Source: Billgrantia pellis
Lineage (GTDB): Bacteria > Pseudomonadota > Gammaproteobacteria > Pseudomonadales > Halomonadaceae
Direction: 5' to 3'
NCBI RefSeq assembly: GCF_008297955.1
Contig: NZ_VTPY01000002.1
Coordinates: 310,001-374,000 of the forward strand
DNA length: 64,000 nucleotides
The notes below the pieces were generated by a model. The model had not been told where the DNA came from, did not search any database, and was given only the letters and a program-made list of their open reading frames with translations. Both the position numbers and the translations under genes were made by a program. How positions within the stretch are numbered: the stretch's first letter is position 1; every line of letters starts with the position of its first letter. Shown piece after piece: positions 37,025 through 49,545 of this stretch.

Positions 37025-37675
37025 CTAGAGGTGCTTCAGGAAGAAACGGGGCGCCAGCCGCTCCACTTCCTCGAGCTTGCCCGGCTCCTCGAACAGGTGC
37101 GTCGCGCCGGGCACGATGATCAGCTCGCATTCTCTGGCCTCGGTCATCCGCTCCCGAGCCTGCTCATTAAGATCGATCACCGGCTCGTCATTGCCCCCGA
37201 CCAGCAGCAGCGTCGGTACCTTGACCTCCGCCAGATGTCGACCGGCCAGGTCCGGACGCCCGCCGCGTGACACCACGGCGCGTACCTGCTCGGGGCGCTC
37301 GGCGGCAGCGATCAGCGCCGCGGCCGCCCCGGTGCTCGCGCCGAACAGGCCGATCGAGAGATGCCGGGTGGGGTCGGCCGTGGCCACTCAGCCCACCGCC
37401 GCGGTCATGCGTGAGCCGATCAGCGATATATCGAAGCGCAACTGCCGGGTGCGCATGTCGATGTCGTTCTCGTCGGCGGTCAGCAGGTCGAACAGCAGCG
37501 TGGCCAGCCCCTGATCGGCCAGGTGTTGCGCGACCCGACGGTTGCGCGAACTGAAGCGGCTGCTGCCGCTGCCATGGGCGAAGACTACGATGCCGGTCGC
37601 CCCCTCGGGCAGGATCAGGTCCCCTTCCAGCGTGACACCGTCCGCATCGATCTCGACACTCCTGGATGTGGACAT
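37025..37675 (-). pseudogene. Dienelactone-hydrolase-type alpha/beta hydrolase split by in-frame TGA
   Basis: Two halves of one protein lie in the same frame. The first 95 codons (from ATG 37675) give the N-terminal sheet GIVVFAHGSGSSRFSSRNR; the second 120 give the nucleophile elbow GLFGASTGAAAAL, DEPV acid region and GATHLFEEPG catalytic His. They are separated by a TGA at 37388-37390 in AVG-stop-VATADP, where homologues as I recall them carry Trp (TGG). A GTG directly after the stop could restart translation. It is either a recent pseudogene or a base-call error; the remaining sequence is intact. Confidence 0.82.
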
Positions 37676-37784
37676 ACGGCCACCTCCTGCTTGCTCCGTG
37701 ATAGCCCTTCTACTGGTTGGTGATAGCTCTTCTGCTCGGTGACAGTTCGGTATCTCTCAAAGTGTAGGCACACGATCGCCTCCA

Positions 37785-38366
37785 TTACACGCGGCCGCTG
37801 CTTTCGCCCGTGGTCACGCCGCCGGCGATCAGGTGCGCCACTCGCAGCGGCTCGGGCACGCTGCCGTGAGGCGTGGTGGCGCGCAGGGTCGCTGCCGCCT
37901 CCTCCACGCTCAGCCCAACGCGCTGCACGTAGACACCTTCGAGTGGCTCCATCTCGCCCAGCCGCTCGACCCGCGCCCACTTGTGGGCACCACCGGGAAT
38001 GCGCTTGAGCAGCGCCCGGCGCATCGCCTCTCGGCGTGGTGCACGGCGAGCCACCACCAGCACCGGCAGGCCAAGCTCGGCATGCAGTTGCGGCACGTCG
38101 ACCACGTTGAAGCCGGCAAGTGCCACCCCCTGCAGCATGACGAGCTGCAGGTGCGCGGCAAAGCGCGAGCTGCCGGCCAGGCGGATCAGCTCGCGGGTGC
38201 TGTTGACGCCGTCGCGGCGCACCTTGCCGGAGAGCACGCCTTCCAGACGCAGGCGCGAGAACACCGTGCCGACAATGGCCACGTCGCCACGGTGCCCGCG
38301 CGGGAACGGACAATCGTCGAAGCCGACGATATGCGAGAATGTGCGCTGCCGCCCGGTGGTCGCCAT
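37785..38366 (-). CDS. DUF99 (UPF0215, endonuclease V-like) protein
   Basis: The 193-residue protein begins with SHIVGFDDCPFPRG and has GDVAIVGTVFSRLRLEGVL and KVRRDGVNST, all diagnostic of DUF99. The family has an endonuclease V-like fold and is best known from archaea; no function is established. It is divergent from the RecQ-like helicase with 60 bases between starts, so a shared promoter region and a nucleic-acid role are plausible but unproven. Confidence 0.88.
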   Translation of the reverse strand: MATTGRQRTFSHIVGFDDCPFPRGHRGDVAIVGTVFSRLRLEGVLSGKVRRDGVNSTRELIRLAGSSRFAAHLQLVMLQGVALAGFNVVDVPQLHAELGLPVLVVARRAPRREAMRRALLKRIPGGAHKWARVERLGEMEPLEGVYVQRVGLSVEEAAATLRATTPHGSVPEPLRVAHLIAGGVTTGESSGRV

Positions 38367-38426
38367 GGCCTCCGCCTCAAGTCGATAGAATTCTGTGTTT
38401 ACAACAACAGCGCAGGGAGTGCCTAC

Positions 38427-40448
<2,022 letters not shown>

Positions 40449-41095
40449 ATGCACCGGGAGATAGACCGCCACCGGCCAGAGCAGCGTCAAGCCCGTGAGA
40501 TAGAGCAGCGGGTCGAACATTTCCTGGGGCTGGCCGAAGGGCCCATGAACCCAATTGACGTTGCGCTCGGGTTCGGTAGCCGCATAGGTCAGCGGCACCA
40601 CGATCCAGGTCAGCGCCGTCTGCCACAGCAGCGCCTGGCGATCGTAGCCAAGCCGGTAGACGGCCAGGCCCGATATCACAGGCAACACCAGGTGGTAGAG
40701 CGAAAGCAGCCGGGTCATCAACGGTTGTTCGGGATTGAACATGTACTCGGTGCCGCCGATGGGATGCACACCCGTGATCCAGGCGGAGCCCACGTCCACC
40801 GCCCAGAGGCTGCCAACCAACAGCACCGATAGCAGTTGCATCGAGATCAACCGCCGGCTCTCGCTCCATAGCCCCATCAGGATCAGGAAATTGGCTAGGT
40901 TGCACAGCCAGAAGTAGTTCTGTGGACCCAGCAACATCCAGTAGGTCGGCGCCCACACGAGGATCCAGGCGGTAAATGCCAGCTTCAGCCAGAGGGGCAG
41001 GCGATGCTGATGGAGATGCCAGGGCGCACCGTGAGCCATCGAAGCTCTCCTTACCGAATGCCTTTACTCTAGCAGCCCCGTCACGTATGGCTTTG

Positions 41096-42667
41096 TCAGC
41101 CCAACTCGCCCGTGCCGGGCCCGATGCCATATTGGCGCAGCTTGTTGGCCACGGTGGTATGCGACACTCCGAGGCGCTTGGCCAGTTGCCGGCTGGAAGG
41201 GTACTGCGGATAGAGCGCGGCCAGCACACGCCGCTCCACGTCGCTCATGATGCCGGCCAGGCTGCCGTCCAGGTCGATGCCGGAGAGTCCCGGCGCCGCC
41301 CCCACGTCCGGCAGGCGCAAGTGGCCCGGCTCGATGGCATCGCCCTCGCACAACGACACTGCCTGGAACAGCACGTTCTCCAGCTGGCGCACGTTGCCCG
41401 GCCAGTGGTAGGTGGATAGCCGCGCCAACGCCGCCGGCGACAGCCCGGGCATGCGGCAACCGATCTGGCGCGCCGCACGGTCGATGAAGTGCAGCGCCAT
41501 GGCTTCGATGCCGTCGAGGCAGTCGCGCAGCGGCGGCACCGCCAGCGACAGCACGTTGAGCCGGTGGTAGAGATCCTGGCGAAACAGCCCCTCGGCGCAA
41601 AGCTTGGGCAGGTCCTGCTGAGTGGCACAGATCACCCGCACGTCAAGGTAGGTCTCCTCGTCGCTGCCCACCCGACGAAAGCCGCCGTCTTGCAGGAAGC
41701 GCAGCAGCTTGACCTGCAGGCGGGGGCTCATCTCTCCCACCTCATCGAGGAAGATGGTACCGCCCGCGGTCAGCTCCAGCAGGCCGAGCTTGCCCTCGGG
41801 GCGCGCACCCTCGAAGGCGCCCGGCGCATAGCCGAACAGCTCCGTCTCGGCCATCGACTCCGGCAGCCCGGCACAGTTGAGTGCCATGAACGGCGCCTGC
41901 CCGCGTGCACTGGCCAGGTGACAGGCCCGCGCCAGCAGCTCCTTGCCGGTGCCGGTCTCGCCGTGAATCAACAGCGGCGCATCCAGCGGCGCCATGCGCC
42001 GCGCCTCGCGAATCAGCGCGGCAAGCCTTGGGCTTGCCTGGAACAGCGCATCGAAGCCGCGCAGCTCCTGGCGCTGCACCTGGTAAATGCGCTCGCCGAT
42101 GCGATCGGCGCTGTGCAGGGTCACTACGGCGCCGGCCAGGGAGGCCACGTCGTCGTGGTGCTCACGGTGCAGCGGGGCGATGTCGGCCAGGAAGGTGGCG
42201 TCGCGCAGCTTGATGCGCAGCCCGTTGACCCGCGCATTGTTGCGCCGAATCAGCGCCGGGAGATCCACATCGGGCAGGTAGCGGTTGAGCGACAGCCCCG
42301 GGACCTCGTCGATGCGCACTCCGAGCAACTGGCCGGCGGCGCGGTTGGCGGCGACGATGTGCCCCTCCATGTCGATCGACATCACCGGGTCGGAGAGCGA
42401 CGACAGCAGCGCATCGAGCTCCAGGTGACGCCGTTCGCTCGGCATCAGGCTGACCCGGCGCACGCCGAACACGCCCGGCACCGCCTCGAGCTCCGGCTTG
42501 AGCGTGGCCAACTGGGCATTGAGCAGATTGGGAATATGGAGGTAGATGGCATTGCCATGCTCGCCCCCGACCTCGCCACGCGCGACGTTGAGGCCGTAGT
42601 CGACGAAGTGCGAGACGATATCCCGCAGGATGCCGATACGGTTCTGGCAGTGAAACCTCAATCTCAT
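41096..42667 (-). CDS. phhR: TyrR/PhhR-family aromatic amino acid regulator
   Basis: The 523-residue regulator has an ACT domain at the N-terminus (MRLRFHCQNRIGILRDIVSH), a PAS domain (about 80-190), an AAA+ domain with Walker A HGETGTGKE, and a C-terminal helix-turn-helix SRQLAKRLGVSHTTVANKL. The sigma-54 contact motif GAFTGA reads GAFEGA, consistent with TyrR/PhhR proteins acting at sigma-70 promoters. It is divergent from phhAB with a 306-base intergenic region holding two TyrR-type boxes. It probably activates phenylalanine and tyrosine catabolism, including hppD elsewhere in the window. Confidence 0.93.
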   Translation of the reverse strand: MRLRFHCQNRIGILRDIVSHFVDYGLNVARGEVGGEHGNAIYLHIPNLLNAQLATLKPELEAVPGVFGVRRVSLMPSERRHLELDALLSSLSDPVMSIDMEGHIVAANRAAGQLLGVRIDEVPGLSLNRYLPDVDLPALIRRNNARVNGLRIKLRDATFLADIAPLHREHHDDVASLAGAVVTLHSADRIGERIYQVQRQELRGFDALFQASPRLAALIREARRMAPLDAPLLIHGETGTGKELLARACHLASARGQAPFMALNCAGLPESMAETELFGYAPGAFEGARPEGKLGLLELTAGGTIFLDEVGEMSPRLQVKLLRFLQDGGFRRVGSDEETYLDVRVICATQQDLPKLCAEGLFRQDLYHRLNVLSLAVPPLRDCLDGIEAMALHFIDRAARQIGCRMPGLSPAALARLSTYHWPGNVRQLENVLFQAVSLCEGDAIEPGHLRLPDVGAAPGLSGIDLDGSLAGIMSDVERRVLAALYPQYPSSRQLAKRLGVSHTTVANKLRQYGIGPGTGELG

Positions 42668-42751
42668 TGGGGCTTGGCCTCTGAGGGCGTGATCGGAACG
42701 CGGCGAAGACGAGACCGTCGGCAAAATGCCGTCAAAGCGACGTGACTCCGC

Positions 42752-42769
42752 TGTAAAGATAACGTGACA
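42752..42769. promoter_or_regulatory. TyrR/PhhR-type box in the phhR-phhA interval (1)
   Basis: TGTAAA-GATAAC-GTGACA matches the left half of TGTAAA-N6-TTTACA exactly and the right half partly. It lies 85 bases upstream of phhR and about 205 before phhA. Confidence 0.5.
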
Positions 42770-42834
42770 CCTCGACCGACTCAAATACACTCGGGTCTCG
42801 GTTTGACGAAAGCGGGCACGAGCCTGCATCCAAT

Positions 42835-42852
42835 CGTCAGGTTTTCTTTACG
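42835..42852. promoter_or_regulatory. TyrR/PhhR-type box in the phhR-phhA interval (2)
   Basis: CGTCAG-GTTTTC-TTTACG reads, on the other strand, CGTAAA-GAAAAC-CTGACG, closely resembling box 1 in spacer as well as half-sites. The two are 83 bases apart, about eight helical turns. Confidence 0.5.
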
Positions 42853-42973
42853 CCAGGGCTGGCTGGCTGCCGTCGACGTGCCTCAAAGAGGGGAAAAGCC
42901 GGGGTGCTTGGGCCCTAGACTCGGGTCAAAAGGTTCGCAAGACAAACACAAGACAGCCGACCGGAGTGACCCC

Positions 42974-43810
42974 ATGACGTCATCCAATCCTCATCTCAGC
43001 GATGTCGCCAGCAAGACCGGCTACCGTGCGCGTCTGCCCGACGAAAACGGCTTCATCGACTGGCCCGGGCAGGACAACGCCACCTGGCAGACCCTGATGC
43101 AGCGCCAGCTCGGCATGCTCGAGGGTCGCGTATGCCAGGAGTATCTCGACGGCCTGGAGCGACTGGCCCTGCCAGAGGACCGTGTTCCCCAGCTCGCCGA
43201 CATCGACCGCGTGCTTGAAGCCAGCACCGGCTGGCAGACCGCCCAGGTACCGGCGCTGATACCGTTCAATACCTTCTTCGAGCTGCTGGCGAACCGGCGC
43301 TTCCCGGTGGCCACCTTCATCCGTACGCCGGAGGAGCTCGACTATCTCAAGGAACCGGACATTTTCCACGAGATCTTCGGTCACTGCCCCATGCTCACCA
43401 ACCCGGCCTTTGCCGAGTTCACCGCCACCTATGGCCGCCTTGGCCTTGCCGCCGAACCCAAGGAGCGGGTCTATCTGGCCCGGCTGTACTGGATGACCGT
43501 GGAGTTCGGCCTGGTGGACACGCCGGACGGTCGGCGCATCTACGGCGGCGGTATCATCTCCTCGCCCAAGGAGACCCTGCATGCGCTGTCGGAGACGCCG
43601 GTGCACCAGCCGTTCGACCCCATCGAGGCCCTGCGCACGCCCTATCGCATCGACATCCTTCAGCCGCTCTACTACGTGCTGGACGACCTCTCGACCCTGC
43701 ACGAACTTTCCCAGCAGGACATCATGGCCATGGTGCACCAGGCCATGGAGCTGGGCCTGCACGAACCGCGCTTCGAACCGGCCCCCAAGGCGGCAAAGGC
43801 CAAGGCCTGA
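42974..43810 (+). CDS. phhA: Phenylalanine-4-hydroxylase
   Basis: This 278-residue non-haem iron monooxygenase converts phenylalanine to tyrosine with tetrahydrobiopterin. The iron ligands are clear: His132 and His137 in DIFHEIFGHCPM and Glu177 in YWMTVEFGL. Length equals the compact bacterial form without the regulatory domain. The ATG at 42974 follows CCGGAGTGACCCC. It forms an operon with phhB 69 bases downstream and feeds tyrosine catabolism through HppD. Confidence 0.97.
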   Translation: MTSSNPHLSDVASKTGYRARLPDENGFIDWPGQDNATWQTLMQRQLGMLEGRVCQEYLDGLERLALPEDRVPQLADIDRVLEASTGWQTAQVPALIPFNTFFELLANRRFPVATFIRTPEELDYLKEPDIFHEIFGHCPMLTNPAFAEFTATYGRLGLAAEPKERVYLARLYWMTVEFGLVDTPDGRRIYGGGIISSPKETLHALSETPVHQPFDPIEALRTPYRIDILQPLYYVLDDLSTLHELSQQDIMAMVHQAMELGLHEPRFEPAPKAAKAKA

Positions 43811-43879
43811 GCGCCCTTGCTCGGCAGCCTTGTCCGACTACCCTGACCAAAACCAACAACACTTCGACGAGGAGCCAAC

Positions 43880-44230
43880 ATGAGCCAACTTTCCGAACAG
43901 CAGTGCGAAGCCTGCAGCTGGGATGCCCCCCACGTCAGCGACGCCGAGATCGATGCGCTCAAGCGCGATATCCCCGAATGGAGCGTGGTGGAGCGCGACG
44001 GCGTCAAGCAGCTCGAACGCACGTTCAAGTTTCGCAATTTCAAGCAGGCCCTGGCCTTCACCAACCGCGTCGGCGAGATCGCCGAGGAAGTGGGCCACCA
44101 CCCCGCTCTGCTGACGGAGTGGGGCAAGGTCACCGTGACCTGGTGGTCCCATGAAATGAAGGGGCTGCACAAGAACGACTTCATACTCGCCGCTCGCACC
44201 GACAAGATCGCCACCGAACAGGGCGGATGA
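43880..44230 (+). CDS. phhB: Pterin-4a-carbinolamine dehydratase
   Basis: The 116-residue enzyme dehydrates 4a-hydroxytetrahydrobiopterin, regenerating the PhhA cofactor. It has the family motif [25 protein letters not shown], seen across two stretches, and [18 protein letters not shown] with the conserved His residues. An AGGAGCC ribosome site precedes the start. A 17-bp terminator hairpin ends the operon. Confidence 0.97.
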   Translation: MSQLSEQQCEACSWDAPHVSDAEIDALKRDIPEWSVVERDGVKQLERTFKFRNFKQALAFTNRVGEIAEEVGHHPALLTEWGKVTVTWWSHEMKGLHKNDFILAARTDKIATEQGG

Positions 44231-44247
44231 AGCTCGTTCGGCCCGAT

Positions 44248-44288
44248 ACGACGCGTCCGGCACCGAAGGGTGCCGGACGCGTCGTTTT
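44248..44288 (+). terminator. Terminator of phhAB
   Basis: A perfect 17-bp stem (from ACGACGCG to CGCGTCGT) with a GAAG tetraloop is followed by TTTTAC. It lies 17 bases after the phhB stop. Confidence 0.88.
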
Positions 44289-44441
44289 ACAAGAGGATGA
44301 GACGATGACAGCTTCGTTACATCGGTAATCGCTTACAAAGCAAAAGGGAATATGACTCTCACCCTCCCGCCTCGGCTCGATTAGTTTGGAATGCGGCGCC
44401 ATTCGGCGTCGTCAACGAAACCAGAACTAAGGAGAAAAGAG

Positions 44442-44708
44442 ATGAAGGGAGTCGTATCGGCCGTCTTGCTGTCTCTCGCCCTCAGCTTCACCTCACTGGC
44501 CATGGCCCAGGAGGTGGCACCGATCAATGTGAACACCGCCGATGCGGAACTATTGGCGGAACTGCCGGGCGTCGGCCCCAGCCGTGCCCAGGCGATCATC
44601 GAGGAGCGTGAAGCCAACGGCGACTTCGAAAGCGCCGAGGACCTGACCCGGGTCAGCGGGATCGGCCCGGCGACCGTCGAAGCCTTCCGCGACCAGCTGG
44701 CTTTCTAA
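44442..44708 (+). CDS. Secreted ComEA-like helix-hairpin-helix protein
   Basis: An 88-residue protein with a signal peptide ending SLAMAQ and then a single helix-hairpin-helix pair: INVNTADAELLAELPGVGPSRAQAI and VSGIGPATVEAF. This matches the DNA-binding half of ComEA, the periplasmic DNA receptor for transformation; short forms of this kind bind DNA nonspecifically. A strong AAGGAGAAAAGAG ribosome site marks the start. No other competence gene is nearby, so a DNA-uptake role is inferred. Confidence 0.9.
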   Translation: MKGVVSAVLLSLALSFTSLAMAQEVAPINVNTADAELLAELPGVGPSRAQAIIEEREANGDFESAEDLTRVSGIGPATVEAFRDQLAF

Positions 44709-44722
44709 AAAGGCCTGGAAAT

Positions 44723-44763
44723 GGCGGCGGGGCCGGCTACAAGCCGGCCCCGCCGCCGTTTTT
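44723..44763 (+). terminator. Terminator of the ComEA-like gene
   Basis: A perfect 16-bp GC-rich stem (44723-44738 with 44742-44757) with an ACA loop is followed by GTTTTT. It begins 15 bases after the stop. Confidence 0.9.
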
Positions 44764-44820
44764 AAAAAACGGCGGGTAATGGGGGGGGGGGCCGCCAACA
44801 CGCGGCCCCCGCCGCCGTTC
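44758..44820 (-). terminator. Terminator of the SDR gene, interrupted by an 11-G run
   Basis: On the minus strand CGGCGGCGGGGGCCGCG can pair with downstream CGGCC and CCGCCG segments, then TTTTTTAAAAA follows. A run of 11 C (11 G on the plus strand, 44781-44791) interrupts one arm. The A/T tract is shared with the convergent terminator at 44723-44763. Confidence 0.6.
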
Positions 44821-44834
44821 GCAAGAAGCTTTTC

Positions 44835-45596
44835 CTATAGGCGTAGGCCGCCGTCGCATTCGATGACACGGCCGGTGAAATAGTCGTTCTCGAAGATGAA
44901 CGCCACGCTCCGGGCGATATGGTCGGGATCGCCAAGCCGCTTGAGCGGCACGCCGGCCGTCAACTTATCGAGCATTTCCTCGCGCATCGAAGCGGTCATA
45001 TCGGTCTCGATGAACCCCGGCGCCACCGCCCCCACACGAATCCCGTAGCGGGCCAACTCCTTCGCCCAGGTAGTCGTCAACGCCACGACCGCGGCCTTGG
45101 ACGCCGCATAGTTGCTTTGTCCCATATTGCCCGCCCGCGAGATACTGGAAATATTGACGATCACTCCGTCTTGACCCGCCTCGATCATCTGGGAGGCCGC
45201 CTCGCGACCGCACAGGAACACGCCGGTGAGGTTGATGTCGATGACGGACTGCCACTGCTCCAGCGACATGGTCTTTTCCACCTTGCCGCCCTTCGCCTTC
45301 ACCAGCAGCGCATCGCGCAGGATACCGGCATTGTTGACCAGGCCGCCGATCGGCCCGAGCGAAGCGGCAACGTCGCCAAAGGCACGCTTGACCGAGGTTT
45401 CGTCCGCCACGTTGACGCGGAAAGCCCCCGATTCGATGCTCTCCTGGTGCAGAATGGATACGGCCTTGTCCAGCGCTTCGTCGTCCATATCCATCAGCGC
45501 CAACGTCGCGCCCTGACGCCCCAGTCGACGGGCCATGGCGAAGCCCAGGCCACGGGCTCCCCCTGTAATCGCAATCACGCGCTTGTCCAGTTTCAT
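44835..45596 (-). CDS. FabG-like short-chain dehydrogenase/reductase
   Basis: A 253-residue classical SDR. Cofactor motif [10 protein letters not shown] (residues 10-19) with Asp in the ALMDMDDE loop predicts NAD(H) or mixed preference; NNAG, catalytic Ser (NISSIS) and YAASK follow, and the end ITECDGG-type [10 protein letters not shown] is FabG-like. An insertion [16 protein letters not shown] is also seen in 3-oxoacyl-ACP reductase homologues. It is not in a fatty-acid operon, so substrate is undefined. The start at 45596 begins homology; the frame open to 45683 is not family-like. Confidence 0.92.
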   Translation of the reverse strand: MKLDKRVIAITGGARGLGFAMARRLGRQGATLALMDMDDEALDKAVSILHQESIESGAFRVNVADETSVKRAFGDVAASLGPIGGLVNNAGILRDALLVKAKGGKVEKTMSLEQWQSVIDINLTGVFLCGREAASQMIEAGQDGVIVNISSISRAGNMGQSNYAASKAAVVALTTTWAKELARYGIRVGAVAPGFIETDMTASMREEMLDKLTAGVPLKRLGDPDHIARSVAFIFENDYFTGRVIECDGGLRL

Positions 45597-45823
45597 TCGC
45601 CGTCCCCTGTGGATCGTCGACACCACATCCGCCCGGTGTGGTCCATTGGGCGAAGTCGCCCTCGTGCACGTTCTCATCGGCACGGCACGCAGGTTTCTTT
45701 AGTATCGCATGGGTTAATTTTGCGTCGCAGCATGACCCCGATCGCCTCGAACCGTCACGCGCCACGCTTGAACTCGCCATCTCCGCCCCCATCTCATGAC
45801 GAATTGCCATGTCCGGAGTCGCC

Positions 45824-46345
45824 ATGCCTTTTCTGCTTCTCTTCTCTCTTTTCACGCTGCTCGATTTCGTCGTGCTGTTCGCGGTTGGCAGCCGCATCGA
45901 TCTGCTCGTCACCCTGCTTCTGGTATTGGCCACGGGCTTCGTCGGGCTCTATCTGATTCGTCAGGAGGGCACCGCCACACTGGCCCGCGCCCGGCTGCGC
46001 CTGGCTCAGGGTGAGCTGCCGTCCGACGAGCTGCTCACCGGCGCCGCCCTGATATTCGGCGGTGCCCTGCTGCTTGCCCCCGGGTTTCTCTCCGATGCCT
46101 TGGGCCTGCTGTGCGTCGTTCCCAAGGCCAGGCGCCTGCTTGCCAGGGGGCTGGCGCTGCTCAACCTGCGTCTGAGCGGCATGGCGGGCCGCCCTTCGGG
46201 GCAACATGGCACCGACGGTTGGAGCGAAGCGGGCAAGCGGGACCGGGACCTGCATGACGCAGATCGTGAGTCGCATCGCGGCGGCTCGGAGCACGAGCCG
46301 CTCGAGGGCGACTACATCAGCCATGACGAACCGCGCCGCCGATAA
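45824..46345 (+). CDS. fxsA: FxsA-family inner-membrane protein
   Basis: The 173-residue protein has an N-terminal span, then a hairpin of spans with the FxsA motif GFVGLYLIRQEGTATLARARLRLAQGELP, read across two runs, and a hydrophilic acidic tail. FxsA (suppressor of F exclusion of T7) sits near groESL in several gammaproteobacteria, as here. The ATG at 45824 has CGGAG five bases upstream, better than the one 15 bases earlier. Function beyond the phage-exclusion phenotype is unknown. Confidence 0.9.
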   Translation: MPFLLLFSLFTLLDFVVLFAVGSRIDLLVTLLLVLATGFVGLYLIRQEGTATLARARLRLAQGELPSDELLTGAALIFGGALLLAPGFLSDALGLLCVVPKARRLLARGLALLNLRLSGMAGRPSGQHGTDGWSEAGKRDRDLHDADRESHRGGSEHEPLEGDYISHDEPRRR

Positions 46346-46387
46346 CGTCCCGACATGCCTGCACGTGAAAATTTTTTACTGCAGGCC

Positions 46388-46415
46388 CTTGAAAGGGATT
46401 TGCCCGTCCCCATTT
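46388..46415 (+). promoter_or_regulatory. RpoH (sigma-32) heat-shock promoter of groESL
   Basis: CTTGAAA, 13 bases, then CCCCATTT exactly fits the sigma-32 consensus. Transcription would begin about 140 bases before groES, leaving a long leader with hairpins at 46438-46456 (TGCCGAG/CTCGGCA) and 46489-46506 (CTTCCAG/CTGGAAG). Confidence 0.88.
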
Positions 46416-46565
46416 CACGCACAGCAACAGGCTACGGTGCCGAGTGGAACTCGGCATCTTCAACAAGGAAGGCGTCCTCGCCCTCCACCTTCCAGCCCGC
46501 TGGAAGGCCGATGATGAACCGCCATGTACCCCATGGCACCACTGACCATCAGGAGAACGTGAGCA

Positions 46566-46859
46566 ATGAACATCCGTCCCTTGCACGATCGCGTCGTCGT
46601 CCGTCGCGTTGAAGAAGAGCAGAAAACCGCTGGCGGCATCGTGCTTCCGGGCAACGCCCAGGAAAAGCCGACTCGTGGCGAAGTGCTCGCCGTCGGTAAC
46701 GGCCGGATTCTCGACAACGGTGACGTTCGTCCGCTGGACGTCAAAGTCGGTGACACCGTCATTTTCAAGGAAGGCTTTGGCGTCGAGAAGCAAAAGATCG
46801 ATGGCGAGGAAGTCCTGATCATGAGCGAGTCCGACATTCTCGCCGTGGTTGAAGGCTGA
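46566..46859 (+). CDS. groES: Co-chaperonin GroES
   Basis: A 97-residue chaperonin-10 starting [14 protein letters not shown], with the mobile loop [19 protein letters not shown] that contacts GroEL. It caps the GroEL ring. The leader is driven by a near-perfect RpoH promoter, and groEL follows after 62 bases. Confidence 0.98.
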   Translation: MNIRPLHDRVVVRRVEEEQKTAGGIVLPGNAQEKPTRGEVLAVGNGRILDNGDVRPLDVKVGDTVIFKEGFGVEKQKIDGEEVLIMSESDILAVVEG

Positions 46860-46915
46860 GCACGCCGCGCAATTACTCCGTTCCCATAAGACGTTCACGA
46901 ACTCACAGGAAGTAG

Positions 46916-48565
<1,650 letters not shown>

Positions 48566-48600
48566 TCGCCCCTGGCCAACCCCAGGCATCCGCCTGATCC

Positions 48601-48634
48601 AACCCCCGCCGGGAAACCGGCGGGGGTTTTGTTT
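48601..48634 (+). terminator. Terminator of groESL
   Basis: A 12-bp stem (AACCCCCGCCGG / CCGGCGGGGGTT) with a GAAA tetraloop is followed by TTGTTT, 35 bases after the groEL stop. Confidence 0.9.
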
Positions 48635-48738
48635 GCCCGCCGGCTTAGGCAGGAGGATGAAGCCAAGGCCGTGTAGAATGAGCGCTTCACGGTGCGAAGC
48701 GCCTTTCTTTCTTCTCTACTCGTCTCCGTCTTGTTTCC

Positions 48739-49473
48739 ATGCTATCCAATATCCGCATCGTCCTCGTCCAGACCTATCATCCCGGCAACATCGGTGCCTC
48801 GGCGCGGGCCATGAAGACCATGGGATTGGCCGATCTGGTGCTGGTGAATCCTCGCTGCTTTCCCGATAGCGAGGCATCGCGCCTGGCCGCGGGCGCCGAG
48901 GACGTGATCGACAGCGCTCGAGTGGTCGCCTCGCTGCGGGAGGCAGTGTCGGACTGCGTACAAGTGGTAGGTGCCAGCGCCCGGCTGCGCAGCCTGCCGC
49001 TGCCCCATTACGACGAACCCGAGACGATGGCCCGTGAGCTGGTGGCCAGCGCCGCAAGCGACCCGGTGGCGCTGGTATTCGGTCGCGAGCGTTTCGGGTT
49101 GACCAACGACGAAATCCGCTGTTGCAGCCATCAGGTCAGCATTCCCGCCAACCCGGACTACGGCATTCTCAACCTCTCCCAAGCGGTACAGGTGCTTGCC
49201 TACGAGACCTTCAAGGCATGGCGCCAGCATCCCGACAGTCATTATCGCCCTGTCCGTCCCGCCGCTGATCGCCAGCCGACTCGCGAACAGCTGGACCATT
49301 TCCATGCGCATCTGAGCCGGGTGATGCAGGCCAGCGGCTTCCTCACCCAGCCCCATGCTCGCACCGAGGCGCAACTTCAGGCGCTCTTCAGTCGCGCCCA
49401 ACCCAGCCGCAAGGAACTGTCACTGCTGCGCGGCCTGCTCAGCTCATTGGAAGAACCCCGCGAAGAGGGCTAG
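48739..49473 (+). CDS. trmJ: tRNA (cytidine/uridine-32-2'-O)-methyltransferase TrmJ
   Basis: A 244-residue SPOUT enzyme that methylates the 2'-OH of nucleotide 32 in tRNAs. The start MLSNIRIVLVQTYHPGNIGASARAMKTMGL (two runs) and the SAM-knot motifs LVFGRERFGLTNDE and IPANPDYGILNLSQAVQVLAYE are diagnostic. A C-terminal helical extension supports dimerisation. It stands alone downstream of groESL and is followed by a candidate regulatory RNA. Confidence 0.95.
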   Translation: MLSNIRIVLVQTYHPGNIGASARAMKTMGLADLVLVNPRCFPDSEASRLAAGAEDVIDSARVVASLREAVSDCVQVVGASARLRSLPLPHYDEPETMARELVASAASDPVALVFGRERFGLTNDEIRCCSHQVSIPANPDYGILNLSQAVQVLAYETFKAWRQHPDSHYRPVRPAADRQPTREQLDHFHAHLSRVMQASGFLTQPHARTEAQLQALFSRAQPSRKELSLLRGLLSSLEEPREEG

Positions 49474-49545
49474 GCTGCGTTATGTCCCCTTGACACATAG
49501 CGTTCATCAAGTCGTTACGGTGCGGTCATCGATCCATGTGATAAA

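Noticed and set aside
37676..37784. Short direct repeat (GTGATAGCYCTTCTRCT, two copies)
   Set aside because: Two copies of about 17 bases in a small gap can arise by local duplication and show no flanking structure or family resemblance.
49481..49499. GacA binding site for the candidate small RNA
   Set aside because: TATGT-N9-ACATA is an inverted repeat at a suitable distance, but the half-site spacing and the inner AAG/CTT bases of the GacA box are absent. It is reported only as a dyad.
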